From contig DATGLD010000044.1 of assembly GCA_035294305.1 (NCBI GenBank), positions 18,373-82,372 of the forward strand: a DNA stretch of 64,000 nt. The letters run 5' to 3'. The position numbers and the translations under genes are program-made. Below are positions 8,777 to 17,254 of the stretch, piece by piece (within the stretch, counting starts at the first letter, position 1; each line of letters begins with the position of its first letter). The stretch comes from DASRBN01 sp035294305. GTDB lineage: Bacteria; Chloroflexota; Ktedonobacteria; Ktedonobacterales; Ktedonobacteraceae. The notes under the pieces are model-generated. The model saw only the letters and a program-made list of their open reading frames with translations, made no database searches and had not been told where the DNA came from.

Positions 8777-9192
8777 TGCAGGTGTTACCTTTCCTTGTCG
8801 CGCTACTGTTAGGGATGGCGGCACTGGCTTTTGTACTCTACCCGCTCTACCGCGAGAATCTTGTCAGGGCGTGGCCAGGGCATGGAGAAGAAAGTGCATC
8901 ACCGAATGGCATGCCGCAAAATGGTACTCATGGCATCGTCTCAAGCTCCATAGTAAATGCCGCGGAGCGTGAGCAGATGGCTAAAGCGGCTTTGCAGGAG
9001 GTCGAACTGGATTACCAGCTTGGCAACCTGGAGGAGGCCGATTATCGTTCCTGGAAAGAACGCTATACGCGCCGGGCAATTCTGGCCATGAAATCACGCC
9101 AGAATTCCGAACAGGAACTTGATGCATTGATCGAAGCGCAGCTGCGGCGTATGAAAGAGGGAAAAGTTGTGGAGGAACATGATGAGGAATGA
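8776..9192 (+). CDS. CcmI-like small membrane protein
   Basis: A 138-residue protein with one N-terminal membrane helix (about 1-22) and a helical charged C-terminal part (about 70-138) with a short repeat-like coiled coil (ALQEVELDYQLGNLEEADY). This resembles the N-terminal half of CcmI/CycH, which presents apocytochrome to the lyase; TPR repeats are absent. The start is either GTG 8773 or ATG 8776, both touching the ccmH stop; ATG is preferred. Family assignment rests on the helical motif and operon position. Confidence 0.65.
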   Translation: MQVLPFLVALLLGMAALAFVLYPLYRENLVRAWPGHGEESASPNGMPQNGTHGIVSSSIVNAAEREQMAKAALQEVELDYQLGNLEEADYRSWKERYTRRAILAMKSRQNSEQELDALIEAQLRRMKEGKVVEEHDEE

Positions 9193-10525
9193 TGTCCAAA
9201 TGAGGCGTAAAATTCCATACAGGCAGGCTATCTGCATTACCGTAGCCACCCTGTTCTTTATGGTTTCTCTCACAGTATTTCCGCTTAGTGCCTCGGCCCG
9301 CTCCTACACAAGCCGCGCGGCAACGGGCCGCATCTATGGTCAGCTGCTGGACGGGACGAAGAAAAATGCGCCGGTCGTGGGTCAGAGCGTTACCTTACAG
9401 ATGGCACAGGGCAACAACTCCAGCGATCTCGCGAAGGTGACGACGGACGCGCAGGGCAGATATTCGTTTAGCGGCCTGCAAACGGGAAAAACGATCAATT
9501 ACGCCGTTTACACCCTCTACCAGGGGGCGCAATACGTGACGAATCTGATTGGCCTGAGCAGTAGGCCTGTACAGCAGGTCAACCTGACCGTCTACGATGC
9601 CACAACCAGCACCGGCAACATTGCCGTTGTGCAGGCCAGTGTCTTGATCGGGCAAGCGGATGCGCAAAATGGCCTCATCACTATTTCGGAAAGTTTCTTT
9701 TTCGAGAACCTGGGGAACACAACTTATGTGGGGTCATTGCAGGCCAGCGGAGGGAAGCCGAACGCGCTGCGTTTCGCGCTCCCGCAGGGAGCGCGAAAAT
9801 TAACGCTCAGTGATGGCTTCGCAGGATACCAGGTGATCCAGGTTGATCCGGGTTTCGCAACCAGTGCCGCCATTCCACCGGGCACGTCACAGTTCGCCTT
9901 CTCGTTCCAGGTGCCCTATACCTCAACGTCCTATGATTTCAGCTACACGGCGGTTTATCCCACTGTCTACTTCTCGCTGCTGCTGCCATTGAATATTCAC
10001 GCCACCTCGAGCGGGTTGAATTCCGAGGGCCCGAAAACCACCCAGCAAGGCACATTTCAACTACTCGACACCAAACAATTGACCGCTGGCAACCAGGTTC
10101 ACGCGGCCCTCGATGGCTTGCCGGCTCCCAAAACTGCTCCCGCGTCAACCTCATCAAGCCAGAATTATCTCTGGATCATCGCGGGACTGCTGATCATGCT
10201 GGCAATCATCGTCGTGACTTCGTTCGTCTATCGTGCGACGCGTCGCCGGCCGTCTGCGCACCAGAAACGTGCAGCGGTAGGTAAAGCAGGCTCGCACAAG
10301 CAAAAATCTCACGTTCAACCGGCTTCTAAGGGGGCCAGAAAGAGAGAGGAAACGTCCCAGGATCGCCAGCAGGCCCTCTTAGAAGAACTTTTAGAGCTTG
10401 ATACAGCTTACGAAGCCGGCAAAATCAAAAAGTCCGAATACCAGGCGCGCCGCGCCAGGACGAAGGCGGAGTTGCGTACATTGATGAGCGTAGAGGCGCA
10501 GAAGGCGGGCAAGGGAAGATTATGA
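9182..10525 (+). CDS. Exported beta-domain membrane protein within the ccm operon
   Basis: A protein of about 447 residues. An N-terminal signal segment (about 15-40, ending in ASA) is followed by a carboxypeptidase-regulatory or transthyretin-like beta domain (about 50-145, with VTTDAQGRYSFSGL). A second beta-rich region reaches about 280. Then come a membrane helix (about 329-350), a basic linker, and a cytoplasmic helical hairpin (LLELDTAYEAGKIKKSEY) similar to the CcmI-like protein before it. ATG 9182 was chosen because GGAGG (9171-9175) is then six bases away; TTG 9167 and ATG 9179 are alternatives. It overlaps ccmI at the start and ccmA at the end, so it is a true operon member. Function is unknown; perhaps a scaffold for cytochrome assembly. 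Confidence 0.75.
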   Translation: MRNDVQMRRKIPYRQAICITVATLFFMVSLTVFPLSASARSYTSRAATGRIYGQLLDGTKKNAPVVGQSVTLQMAQGNNSSDLAKVTTDAQGRYSFSGLQTGKTINYAVYTLYQGAQYVTNLIGLSSRPVQQVNLTVYDATTSTGNIAVVQASVLIGQADAQNGLITISESFFFENLGNTTYVGSLQASGGKPNALRFALPQGARKLTLSDGFAGYQVIQVDPGFATSAAIPPGTSQFAFSFQVPYTSTSYDFSYTAVYPTVYFSLLLPLNIHATSSGLNSEGPKTTQQGTFQLLDTKQLTAGNQVHAALDGLPAPKTAPASTSSSQNYLWIIAGLLIMLAIIVVTSFVYRATRRRPSAHQKRAAVGKAGSHKQKSHVQPASKGARKREETSQDRQQALLEELLELDTAYEAGKIKKSEYQARRARTKAELRTLMSVEAQKAGKGRL

Positions 10526-11244
10526 GCTACCTTTCCATCAAAGGTCTCAAAAAAAGCTATACATTCAAACCTATCTTGCGCGGCGTCGACCTCGATCTAT
10601 GCCGGGGCGAGCGCGTTGCTTTGCTGGGTGCGAACGGTACGGGCAAAACTACCCTCCTGCGCATCTTGGCCGGCCTCACCAAACCGGACGCGGGCAGCGT
10701 CACCATCAACGGAATGGATATCGTCCATGATGCCTTGCAGGCGCGATATCGCGTTGGTTTTGTCGCTCACCAACCGTACCTGTACGACGAACTGACCGCG
10801 CTGGAGAATCTGGTCTTCTTCGGCCGCATGTACAACGTGAACGAGGTTCATGAACGCGCAGTTGCATTGCTGAATAAGGTTGGGCTGGCCAGGCGTGCGA
10901 GAGAGCGCGTCAGCGCTCTCTCGCACGGTCAGGCGCAGCGCCTCTCGCTTGCCCGCGCCCTGCTGCACTCGCCCCCACTGCTCCTGCTCGACGAGCCTGA
11001 TACCGGTCTTGACGAAGGTGGAAACGAACTACTGGCAGATATCTTGAATGAACACAGCGAACGCGGCGGCGCAACGCTGTTCACCACGCACAACCTTGAA
11101 CATGCTTTAAGCTGGAGTGATCGTATCGCGATTCTGCATGCTGGACGCATAGTATATACTCGAGAGACAGAGGGACTGGAACTGGAAGACCTGCAAGAAA
11201 CGTACCGCGAGGTGCTCAGGCCCAGGACAAAGGTTTTATCATGA
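10522..11244 (+). CDS. ccmA: Heme exporter ATP-binding protein CcmA
   Basis: A 240-residue ABC ATPase with Walker A GANGTGKTT, a Q-loop region around AHQPYLYDELT, signature LSHGQAQRLSLARA and Walker B LLLLDEPDTGLD, then a switch His in FTTHNLEH. CcmA with CcmB and CcmC releases heme-loaded CcmE in System I maturation. The signature LSHGQ replaces the canonical LSGGQ, a tolerated change. The four-base overlap with the preceding gene and with ccmB (11241) shows tight coupling. Confidence 0.93.
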   Translation: MSYLSIKGLKKSYTFKPILRGVDLDLCRGERVALLGANGTGKTTLLRILAGLTKPDAGSVTINGMDIVHDALQARYRVGFVAHQPYLYDELTALENLVFFGRMYNVNEVHERAVALLNKVGLARRARERVSALSHGQAQRLSLARALLHSPPLLLLDEPDTGLDEGGNELLADILNEHSERGGATLFTTHNLEHALSWSDRIAILHAGRIVYTRETEGLELEDLQETYREVLRPRTKVLS

Positions 11245-11903
11245 TTTTTCTCAAGCAGGTACTGACAATTCTGTGGAAAGACATACGCTGCGAACTGCGC
11301 AGCAAGCAGACCTGGACGGGTATGGGATTGTTCGCGCTGCTCGTGCTGGTGATCTTCAACTTCGCTTTTGACCTGCGCGTGGATAACAAGGCCGCGATTG
11401 CGCCGGGCGTGTTGTGGGTGGCGTTTGTCTTCGCCAGCCTGTTAGGGTTGGGCCGCACCATCGCCGCCGAGCGCGAAAAAGGCTCGCTGGATCGCCTGTT
11501 GCTCTGCCCTGTGGACCGCAAGGCCATCTACCTTGCAAAACTGCTAGGCAATTTGCTATTTATCGGAGTGGTAGAGATTGTAGCGCTGCCAATTTTCGCC
11601 GCGCTGTTCGATGTGCCGCTGTTTGGCGCGTTGCTTCCCATCGTCCTGTTCGGCACAGTGGGCATAGCAGCGGTCGGCACGCTGTTTTCGGCCATGGCGG
11701 CCGCGACGCAGGCGCGAGAGTTATTGTTGCCGGTGCTCGTATTTCCGTTGATCGTGCCGGTTGTTATCAGCGCGGTGCGCGCCACCGGTACTCTGATGGT
11801 GCCTGCGGCGAACGAACCACCCTGGTTAGGCCTGATGGCCGCATTCGACATCATTTTCCTGAGCGCGTCGATGCTCACGTTTGAATATGTGATTGAGGAA
11901 TAA
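11241..11903 (+). CDS. ccmB: Heme exporter permease CcmB
   Basis: A 220-residue protein with six predicted membrane helices and the CcmB hallmark segment LGLGRTIAAEREKGSLDRLL (about 71-90). It is the permease partner of CcmA. It overlaps ccmA by four bases and is followed five bases later by ccmC. Length matches the family. Confidence 0.93.
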   Translation: MIFLKQVLTILWKDIRCELRSKQTWTGMGLFALLVLVIFNFAFDLRVDNKAAIAPGVLWVAFVFASLLGLGRTIAAEREKGSLDRLLLCPVDRKAIYLAKLLGNLLFIGVVEIVALPIFAALFDVPLFGALLPIVLFGTVGIAAVGTLFSAMAAATQARELLLPVLVFPLIVPVVISAVRATGTLMVPAANEPPWLGLMAAFDIIFLSASMLTFEYVIEE

Positions 11904-11907
11904 TTCT

Positions 11908-12651
11908 ATGGCATTAGTCAATCAAGAAACCGGCCTCACACAGCAAGAGGCTGTCGCAAAAGCGAGGCGGCGGGAGCCAGGTCTACCGGTAGCCTCGCTG
12001 GTACTCGGCGCTCTGTCGCTTACCGGCATGATGATCTCCATCTGGATGATCTTCCTGTACGCGCCGACGGATGCCATCGAGGGACAGCCGCAGCGCATCT
12101 TCTATTTCCACGTGCCCATAGCCTGGATCGCCATGCTGGCTTTCGTCGTAGTCGCCCTGGCGGGCATCGGTTACCTGTGGAAGAAAGATGAGCGCTGGGA
12201 CTGGGCAGCGCGTGCCGCCGCCGAACTCGGCGCGGTCTTCGCCACGCTTACCCTTATCACCGGTTCCATCTGGGGCAGAACCACCTGGGGCACGTGGTGG
12301 ACATGGGATGCTCGCCTGACTACGACCCTGATTCTGTGGTTCATCTACATTGGCTACCTGATGCTGCGCAGCTATATGGGCCGTACCCACGCGAGCGCCC
12401 GCGCGGGCGCGGTGCTCGCAATCATCGGTGTTATCGATATTCCCATCATTTACGAGTCCGTTAACTGGTGGCGTACGCTGCACCCCCAGGCCGAAGTCGG
12501 CACGCCGGGAGCTTTACCACCGTCCGTAGTGCTGACCCTGATGGTCTCCCTGACGACATTTACACTATTTTATAGTTTCTTGATGATCCAGCTGTACCAG
12601 CTACAGCGCATGCAAGCCGTGGCTCAGCGTTTGCGCGCAAGCATGGAATAA
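11908..12651 (+). CDS. ccmC: Heme-handling membrane protein CcmC
   Basis: A 247-residue protein with six membrane helices and the WWD motif WGTWWTWDARLT (about 127-138). The conserved heme-ligand histidine candidate is H68 in YFHVP. CcmC loads heme onto CcmE. ATG 11908 was chosen because GAGGA at 11895-11899 gives normal spacing; the longer frame from TTG 11893 would overlap ccmB. A C-terminal helical tail is present. Confidence 0.93.
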   Translation: MALVNQETGLTQQEAVAKARRREPGLPVASLVLGALSLTGMMISIWMIFLYAPTDAIEGQPQRIFYFHVPIAWIAMLAFVVVALAGIGYLWKKDERWDWAARAAAELGAVFATLTLITGSIWGRTTWGTWWTWDARLTTTLILWFIYIGYLMLRSYMGRTHASARAGAVLAIIGVIDIPIIYESVNWWRTLHPQAEVGTPGALPPSVVLTLMVSLTTFTLFYSFLMIQLYQLQRMQAVAQRLRASME

Positions 12652-12668
12652 AAAAGGATGATATACTT

Positions 12669-12833
12669 ATGCAAGGAGTTTCTTACCTGGTGGCGGCTTA
12701 CGCTATCGTCTGGCTGGGCCTGTTCGCCTATATAGCATTCGTCGCGCTGCGCATCCGCAGTGTGCGCACCGAACTCGCTGCCGTCGAAGAACTTGTGCGC
12801 GAACAGAACGAAAAACAGGATGCACATGCCTAA
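12669..12833 (+). CDS. ccmD: CcmD-like small membrane protein
   Basis: A 54-residue protein starting MQGVSYLVAAYAIVW. One membrane helix (about 5-27) is followed by a basic turn (RIRSVRTE) and a charged coiled tail (EELVREQNEKQ). This is the classic layout of CcmD, which holds CcmC and CcmE with CcmAB. It sits directly after ccmC (17-base gap). The stop codon TAA is at 12831-12833, and the next gene starts within its last codons. Confidence 0.85.
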   Translation: MQGVSYLVAAYAIVWLGLFAYIAFVALRIRSVRTELAAVEELVREQNEKQDAHA

Positions 12834-13341
12834 AATAAGAGAGACAAAGAACCAGATAAACACCGGAGGCGCCCCTGTCGCCCAAAAAAATCCGTACGAA
12901 CTGAAGCCAATGTCGCCCAGGCGTCGTGTGATCACACTGGTGATAGGCGATATCTTCGTTTTCCTGGTTTTTGCCTCCATTGGTCAGAACAGCCACGGAG
13001 AAGCGCTTTCCATACCTGGCATCATCTCTGTTGCCCTGCCGTTCGCGCTGGGCTGGTTTCTGGTTGCGCCGTTCGTAGGAGCATTTCGCGGCGATATCGT
13101 CTCGAATCCGCGCCGCATGGCGAATCGCACGATTCAGGCCTGGTTTCTCTCGTGGCCGGTCGCAATGCTGCTGCGCTGGCTGATCGTGGACCGTACGCGC
13201 AATACCTCGCTCACTGGCTTTATCACGTTTGCCTTTGTGGTGTTGACGGTCAACATCGTACTCTTGCTGCTATGGCGCTGGCCTTTCGCTTTCAACAATA
13301 GCATTCGCGAGCGCGAGAGGCAAAAGCGCGAATCCGCATAA
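12826..13341 (+). CDS. DUF3054 family membrane protein
   Basis: A 171-residue protein with four membrane helices. The first helix reads GDIFVFLVFASIGQNSHG, followed by ALPFALGWFLVAPF, both typical of DUF3054. Function unknown. ATG 12826 was chosen because AGGA lies five bases upstream; the longer frame from 12760 would run through most of ccmD. It overlaps the end of ccmD by eight bases, so it appears to be the last gene of the ccm operon. Confidence 0.8.
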   Translation: MPKIRETKNQINTGGAPVAQKNPYELKPMSPRRRVITLVIGDIFVFLVFASIGQNSHGEALSIPGIISVALPFALGWFLVAPFVGAFRGDIVSNPRRMANRTIQAWFLSWPVAMLLRWLIVDRTRNTSLTGFITFAFVVLTVNIVLLLLWRWPFAFNNSIRERERQKRESA

Positions 13342-13361
13342 TACTCTGCTGTATCAAGAAA

Positions 13362-13377
13362 CCAGGGAATACCCTGG
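13362..13377. terminator. Short hairpin between convergent genes
   Basis: CCAGGG (13362-13367) and CCCTGG (13372-13377) form a six-pair stem with loop AATA, between the convergent DUF3054 and cupredoxin genes. No T-tract follows on either side, so at best it is a weak bidirectional stop. Confidence 0.3.
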
Positions 13378-13410
13378 AGCGTGTCGTTCAAGGACTCAAG
13401 GATGAGGAGT

Positions 13411-13797
13411 CTAATCATCCGGCTCGACAGTGATAGTCAGGTTCATGCCCGGCATCGTCGTACTGGTGACGTTATATGTCCCTTCAAGCGTGAAGACAAC
13501 ATCTGCTGCCTGGCCTGGGGCAATGCGCAGACCAGGCCCTTTCAACGCGGGCGGGTCGAAAGCGTACCTGCTGCAAATTTTATCCTCGCCCAGGCACAGC
13601 ATCTGGGTAACACCCGTAGATGGATTTACAAAATGCACAGTATCGCCCGCCTGGATGGTGATGCTGGTCTGCGAGAAACCATGAGGCGTCAAATCTACCT
13701 CCGGCGGCTTTTGATTCGCTCTATTGATGACCGCAATTGCTCCGATGGCAAGCATTACGCATATGAATGCAATAAATATGATGGTCGACTTTTTCAT
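13411..13797 (-). CDS. Membrane-anchored cupredoxin-like protein with missing copper ligands
   Basis: A 128-residue protein with one N-terminal helix (about 5-25) and a cupredoxin-like beta domain (about 38-125: ITIQAGDTVHFVNPS, then GTYNVTSTTMPGM). In type I copper proteins the last loop is Cys-x-x-His-Pro-x-Met; here the aligned positions are Ser112, Met115 and Met118, so Cys and His are lost. Two other cysteines (C68, C75) sit in the middle loop. ATG 13797 has AAGG upstream on the minus strand; the longer frame to 13893 lacks support. It may be a structural or redox derivative rather than a blue copper protein. Confidence 0.75.
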   Translation of the reverse strand: MKKSTIIFIAFICVMLAIGAIAVINRANQKPPEVDLTPHGFSQTSITIQAGDTVHFVNPSTGVTQMLCLGEDKICSRYAFDPPALKGPGLRIAPGQAADVVFTLEGTYNVTSTTMPGMNLTITVEPDD

Positions 13798-13925
13798 CGA
13801 AGTACCTTCTTGATGTGTATGAGATAAATATCCTGATGTAATCGTAGCATGGTTCGGTATTTTCGGCAACAGCGGAGCTACTAGGCTCTCCATCCTTTGG
13901 GGGGAATTTGGGGGAGCCCCGCCCT

Positions 13926-13955
13926 GGGCGCGATCAATCTGGCCCCTACACCCCC
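13926..13955. repeat. Dispersed GC-rich intergenic repeat (copy 1)
   Basis: The 30-base stretch matches, in inverted orientation and with few changes, 47915-47944 upstream of lgt (core GATCAATCTGGCCCCTAC). Shorter relatives beginning GTAGGGGYCGATTG occur at about 21351 and 40865. All are intergenic. Confidence 0.6.
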
Positions 13956-14156
13956 GGAATCACCCGGAAGGATGCAGACCCAAGGCTCTCCCCGCTTGTA
14001 GTGGGGATGTACCTGTGTTATCATTGAATCGGTACGATATTCCCGCGACACAGCAACGTGCAGGAATGAATGCCAGCAATTTTAAAGAAAACGGGACGGG
14101 AGAAGGCGCTTTTAGGGGTGAGCGGCCTGCACAAGCGAGAGATACCAGGAGGAGCC

Positions 14157-14926
14157 ATGATCGAGCCAGGCAGTGAAAAAACCATTTCCTACTACTATGA
14201 CAGCCATCCCACCGAGGAGGATTTGATGGGGGTATCATCCCAACATCATGTGGTGAGCGTGTACCTCGAGGAAGTTCTCAAATGGCTCTTTCGCCAGCAG
14301 TCGTGTGCTATTTATGTGAATCTCAACTTCTATGTGACCGATGACGAAGATGAGTATCCGACTGTGCTGGATGTGGCTGTCATTAAGGGGATACCGTATC
14401 GTGATGTAATCAGCTGGCGCATCGGCGTGACCGGGCCAGCACCTCAAGTGGTCTTTGAATTGGCTTCTGACAAGACCTGGAGGAGAAGCCCATCGCCTAC
14501 AGTCAGATTGGTGTACGGGAATATTATGCCTTCGACCCACATGACCCTCCATTACCGTTGAGCAGGCGCAAAGGCAGGCGTCTGTTTGGCTGGCATCTCG
14601 ATGCCGAAACGGGACTGATGAGCCAGGTGCAGCCAAGAATTGATGGCGCGTTGTGGAGTCCTGAACTCAATAGCTGGCTCAAGCCTGATGGCAAGTATCT
14701 CCGCCTCTACAACCGTCTGAATCGGCTGCGACCGACCAGGGGTGAGGTGGATGAGATGAAAGCTAGACGCGAAGCCGAGCGGGCGGAACGGGAAGCGTTG
14801 GCGCGTCAAATGGAAACTGAACGAGCGGAACAGGAAAGACGACGAGCGGAACAGGAAAGGCAACGAGCCGATACTTTAGCCGAAAAGTTGAGGGCGCTTG
14901 GCATCGACCCTGACCAGTTACTCTAA
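14157..14926 (+). pseudogene. Uma2 family (DUF820) endonuclease-like gene broken by a frameshift
   Basis: The frame from ATG 14157 (Shine-Dalgarno AGGAGG at 14147-14152) encodes the N-terminal Uma2 fold, including VLDVAVIKG and PAPQVVFELASDKT. At about 14473-14480 the match leaves this frame and continues in the frame one base back, with LEEKPIAYSQIGVREYYAFD and the rest of the domain, then a coiled coil rich in EAERAER-type repeats and a C-terminal ALGIDPDQL. A single missing base explains this. No slippery heptamer is visible, so decay or a sequencing error is more likely than programmed frameshifting. Uma2 proteins are PD-(D/E)XK-like and very common in this group. Confidence 0.8.
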
Positions 14927-16354
14927 AGCAGGATGCGTTCCCACCAGGGGCAAACAAAACGTAAAACACGCTCCCTGCCCTGGCTGGCTCTCCAACTCTA
15001 CACGGCCTCCATGCGCCTGGACCATCTGCTTGACGATGGCCAGGCCAAGCCCTGTACCGCCGGTCGCACGCGAGCGCGAGGCGTCGGCACGATAGAAACG
15101 CTCGAAGATGTATGGCAGGTGCTCGGCAGCAATGCCCTCGCCGCTATCTTTTACTCTCACGCACACCTCTTCCCCATTAGCATGTGCATTCACCCAGATT
15201 GCTCCCCTGGCAGGCGTATGTGTAATGGCGTTGCTCAATAAATTGCGCAGGATTTGCCCAACGCGCTCCGCATCGGCTTCAACCTCGGGCAAATCTGGCG
15301 CAATATCGACATGGATAGCAATTTGCTTGCGTTCGGCCTGTAGCTGCAAAGCATATACCGCTTTGACGATGCTTTCCTCAATCGCCATGGGGCTGCGTGC
15401 CAGGTAGAGTTGCCCGGCCTCGGCGAGGCTCAATTCCTGCAAATCGGCCACCAGGCGGCTCAAGAGCAGCGATTCTTCATAGAGCGAGGCAATGATTTCC
15501 TGCGTAGGCTGGATTACACGATCTTGTAGCGCCTCAAGATAGCCACGAATATTGGAGAGGGGCGTGCGAAGTTCGTGAGCTATATCGCTGACCATGTTGC
15601 GGCGCAGATGTTCCGAACGCTCGAGGCTATCGGCCATCGTGTTGAAGGCGCGTGCAAGTTTTCCAATCTCATCCTTCGCCCGTATCTTCACGCGCCGGCT
15701 GAGGTCGCCTTTCTCCATACTATTCGCAACTACGGTCAATGCCCGGATGGGCTTAATAATCTGGTGTGAACACAACAGCGTCAGGAGTAGCGCTACCACT
15801 CCGGCGAGTACTAACGCCCACCAGAACGAACTATTCACAGAGCCAAAAAAGCTCTGTTCAGAAGGAGATGAAATGGGTAGAGCTTGAACCGAGGGGCTCA
15901 TATTCGTAGAAATAACCAGTATTGGCCCATTCTCAACGGTTGGAAAGTACAGCGAAGTACCTGCCTTGTTGGTGGCATCTAACGACTCCTTGGATGAGGT
16001 AATGCTCTGGGCTGGGACCGAGGCTGCTGAATCGGCAAGCACACGCGAGTTGGCATCAACCAGGATAATGCGCATCCTGGTAATCTCTGCCGCTTGATCG
16101 ACATACTGCTGGATGGACTTCGGGTTGGATTGATAAGCGGTAAGCACCCGGTAGCTGATGGCCTGAATGTTAAGGTAGAACGTCTTGTCGATGGTGAATG
16201 AACCCAACGTACTCTTGCCATTTTTGACGTAGCTCCGGAATGCATTGCTGGTGATCTGGCTGGCAAACCCTTCGGCGGTGATCAGCGCTACCATTACGAC
16301 GAGCATGAACATTAGCAGCAAACGCACGCGCAGGCTGCGCAGTTGCAACCTCAT
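14918..16354 (-). CDS. Membrane sensor histidine kinase (HAMP-HisKA-HATPase)
   Basis: A 478-residue kinase with a first membrane helix (about 9-28), an extracytoplasmic sensor (about 30-175), a second helix (about 178-197), HAMP (about 198-250), HisKA with H260 in SDIAHELRTPL, and HATPase with LLSNAITHTP, DSGEGI and GGTGLGLAI. It overlaps the response regulator gene by four bases (16351-16354), so the two form one operon transcribed leftwards. The pair diverges from a FtsX-type ABC exporter, a common arrangement for antimicrobial or envelope-stress response. The 3' end overlaps the convergent Uma2 pseudogene by nine bases. Confidence 0.93.
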   Translation of the reverse strand: MRLQLRSLRVRLLLMFMLVVMVALITAEGFASQITSNAFRSYVKNGKSTLGSFTIDKTFYLNIQAISYRVLTAYQSNPKSIQQYVDQAAEITRMRIILVDANSRVLADSAASVPAQSITSSKESLDATNKAGTSLYFPTVENGPILVISTNMSPSVQALPISSPSEQSFFGSVNSSFWWALVLAGVVALLLTLLCSHQIIKPIRALTVVANSMEKGDLSRRVKIRAKDEIGKLARAFNTMADSLERSEHLRRNMVSDIAHELRTPLSNIRGYLEALQDRVIQPTQEIIASLYEESLLLSRLVADLQELSLAEAGQLYLARSPMAIEESIVKAVYALQLQAERKQIAIHVDIAPDLPEVEADAERVGQILRNLLSNAITHTPARGAIWVNAHANGEEVCVRVKDSGEGIAAEHLPYIFERFYRADASRSRATGGTGLGLAIVKQMVQAHGGRVELESQPGQGACFTFCLPLVGTHPALE

Positions 16355-17046
16355 GTTTCTTCCCTCCTGAACTTATAGCCAACGCCATACACTGTTTGCA
16401 GGTAGACCGGCTCATTAGGATGCGGTTCGATCTTCTTGCGCAGGTTCATGATATGCACATCCACCGTCCGTTCAAAGCCCTCATAATCCATACCAAAGAC
16501 GCGCTTCACCAGCTCCAACCTGCTGAAAACGCGCCCAGGCTCTCGCATCAACGTCTCCAGAATTTTAAATTCCTTCGGCGTCAGGTCGATGAGTCGCCCA
16601 TGCAGCCGCACCTCGTGGGCGCGAAAATCCACCCTAAAAGGGCCAATGGTTAATTCTTCTTCTGGAAGATCATCTGCCTGCTGGCTGCTGCGCCGTAGCA
16701 CGACGCGCACGCGAGCGACGAGTTCGCGCGGACTGAACGGCTTGGTCAGGTAGTCATCGGCCCCCTGGTCGAGTCCGAGCAGCATGTCTTCTTCGGCGGC
16801 CTTCGCGGTGAGCATGATGATGGGAACCTGTGACTCGGCGCGCAAGATGCGGCAGACATCGATGCCATCCACCTGCGGCAGCATCCAATCCAGGATCACC
16901 AGGCTTGGATTTCTCTGTCTCGCCAGCTGCAAGGCCTGTTGCCCATCATGTGCCGCCAGCACCCGATACTTCTCGCGTTCCAGGTACAGCCTGATCAAGT
17001 CAACAGTTTTCTTATCGTCATCTACTACCAGAATGGTGCGGCTCAT
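16351..17046 (-). CDS. OmpR/PhoB-family response regulator
   Basis: A 231-residue regulator with a receiver (acidic pocket DDD at 9-11, phospho-acceptor D53 in VILDWMLP, LTKPFSPREL) and a C-terminal winged helix (LTPKEFKILETLM ... VYGVGYKF). The partner kinase overlaps its 3' end. The divergent ABC exporter start is about 208 bases away, making that operon a likely target. Start ATG 17046. Confidence 0.95.
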   Translation of the reverse strand: MSRTILVVDDDKKTVDLIRLYLEREKYRVLAAHDGQQALQLARQRNPSLVILDWMLPQVDGIDVCRILRAESQVPIIMLTAKAAEEDMLLGLDQGADDYLTKPFSPRELVARVRVVLRRSSQQADDLPEEELTIGPFRVDFRAHEVRLHGRLIDLTPKEFKILETLMREPGRVFSRLELVKRVFGMDYEGFERTVDVHIMNLRKKIEPHPNEPVYLQTVYGVGYKFRREET

Positions 17047-17201
17047 CGAACTTCTCTATCAAACTATGCAAAAGAATCGGCCCGGTGCCCATCCATAAGT
17101 ATAGCCCAAAGTTGTGAAGTTCTTATGAAGAAATGTTGTGGGATTGAATTTCACAGCAACCTGACACGTTCTTCATCACTTCTTTACTACTTCCCGGTTA
17201 T

Positions 17202-17229
17202 TGTAGGGGCAGCGGCTGGTCCCTGTCCT
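17202..17229. repeat. Dispersed TGTAGGGGCAGCG repeat copy
   Basis: This stretch begins TGTAGGGGCAGCGGCTGG and closely matches each arm of the perfect hairpin at 36871-36945 and, with changes, 58674-58700 and 31543-31569. Here only one arm is present, 26 bases before the ABC permease start, so it may lie in the leader. Confidence 0.6.
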
Positions 17230-17254
17230 GATCGAAATATGAAGGAGGTTCTTT

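Noticed and set aside
14473..14480. Programmed -1 frameshift in the Uma2 gene
   Set aside because: No slippery heptamer and no clear downstream pseudoknot; simple base loss is more likely.
17047..17254. Direct repeats containing GTTCTT as response-regulator boxes
   Set aside because: The two short matches (GTTCTTATGAAG and GTTCTTCATCAC) are too weak and not clearly phased to call an operator.
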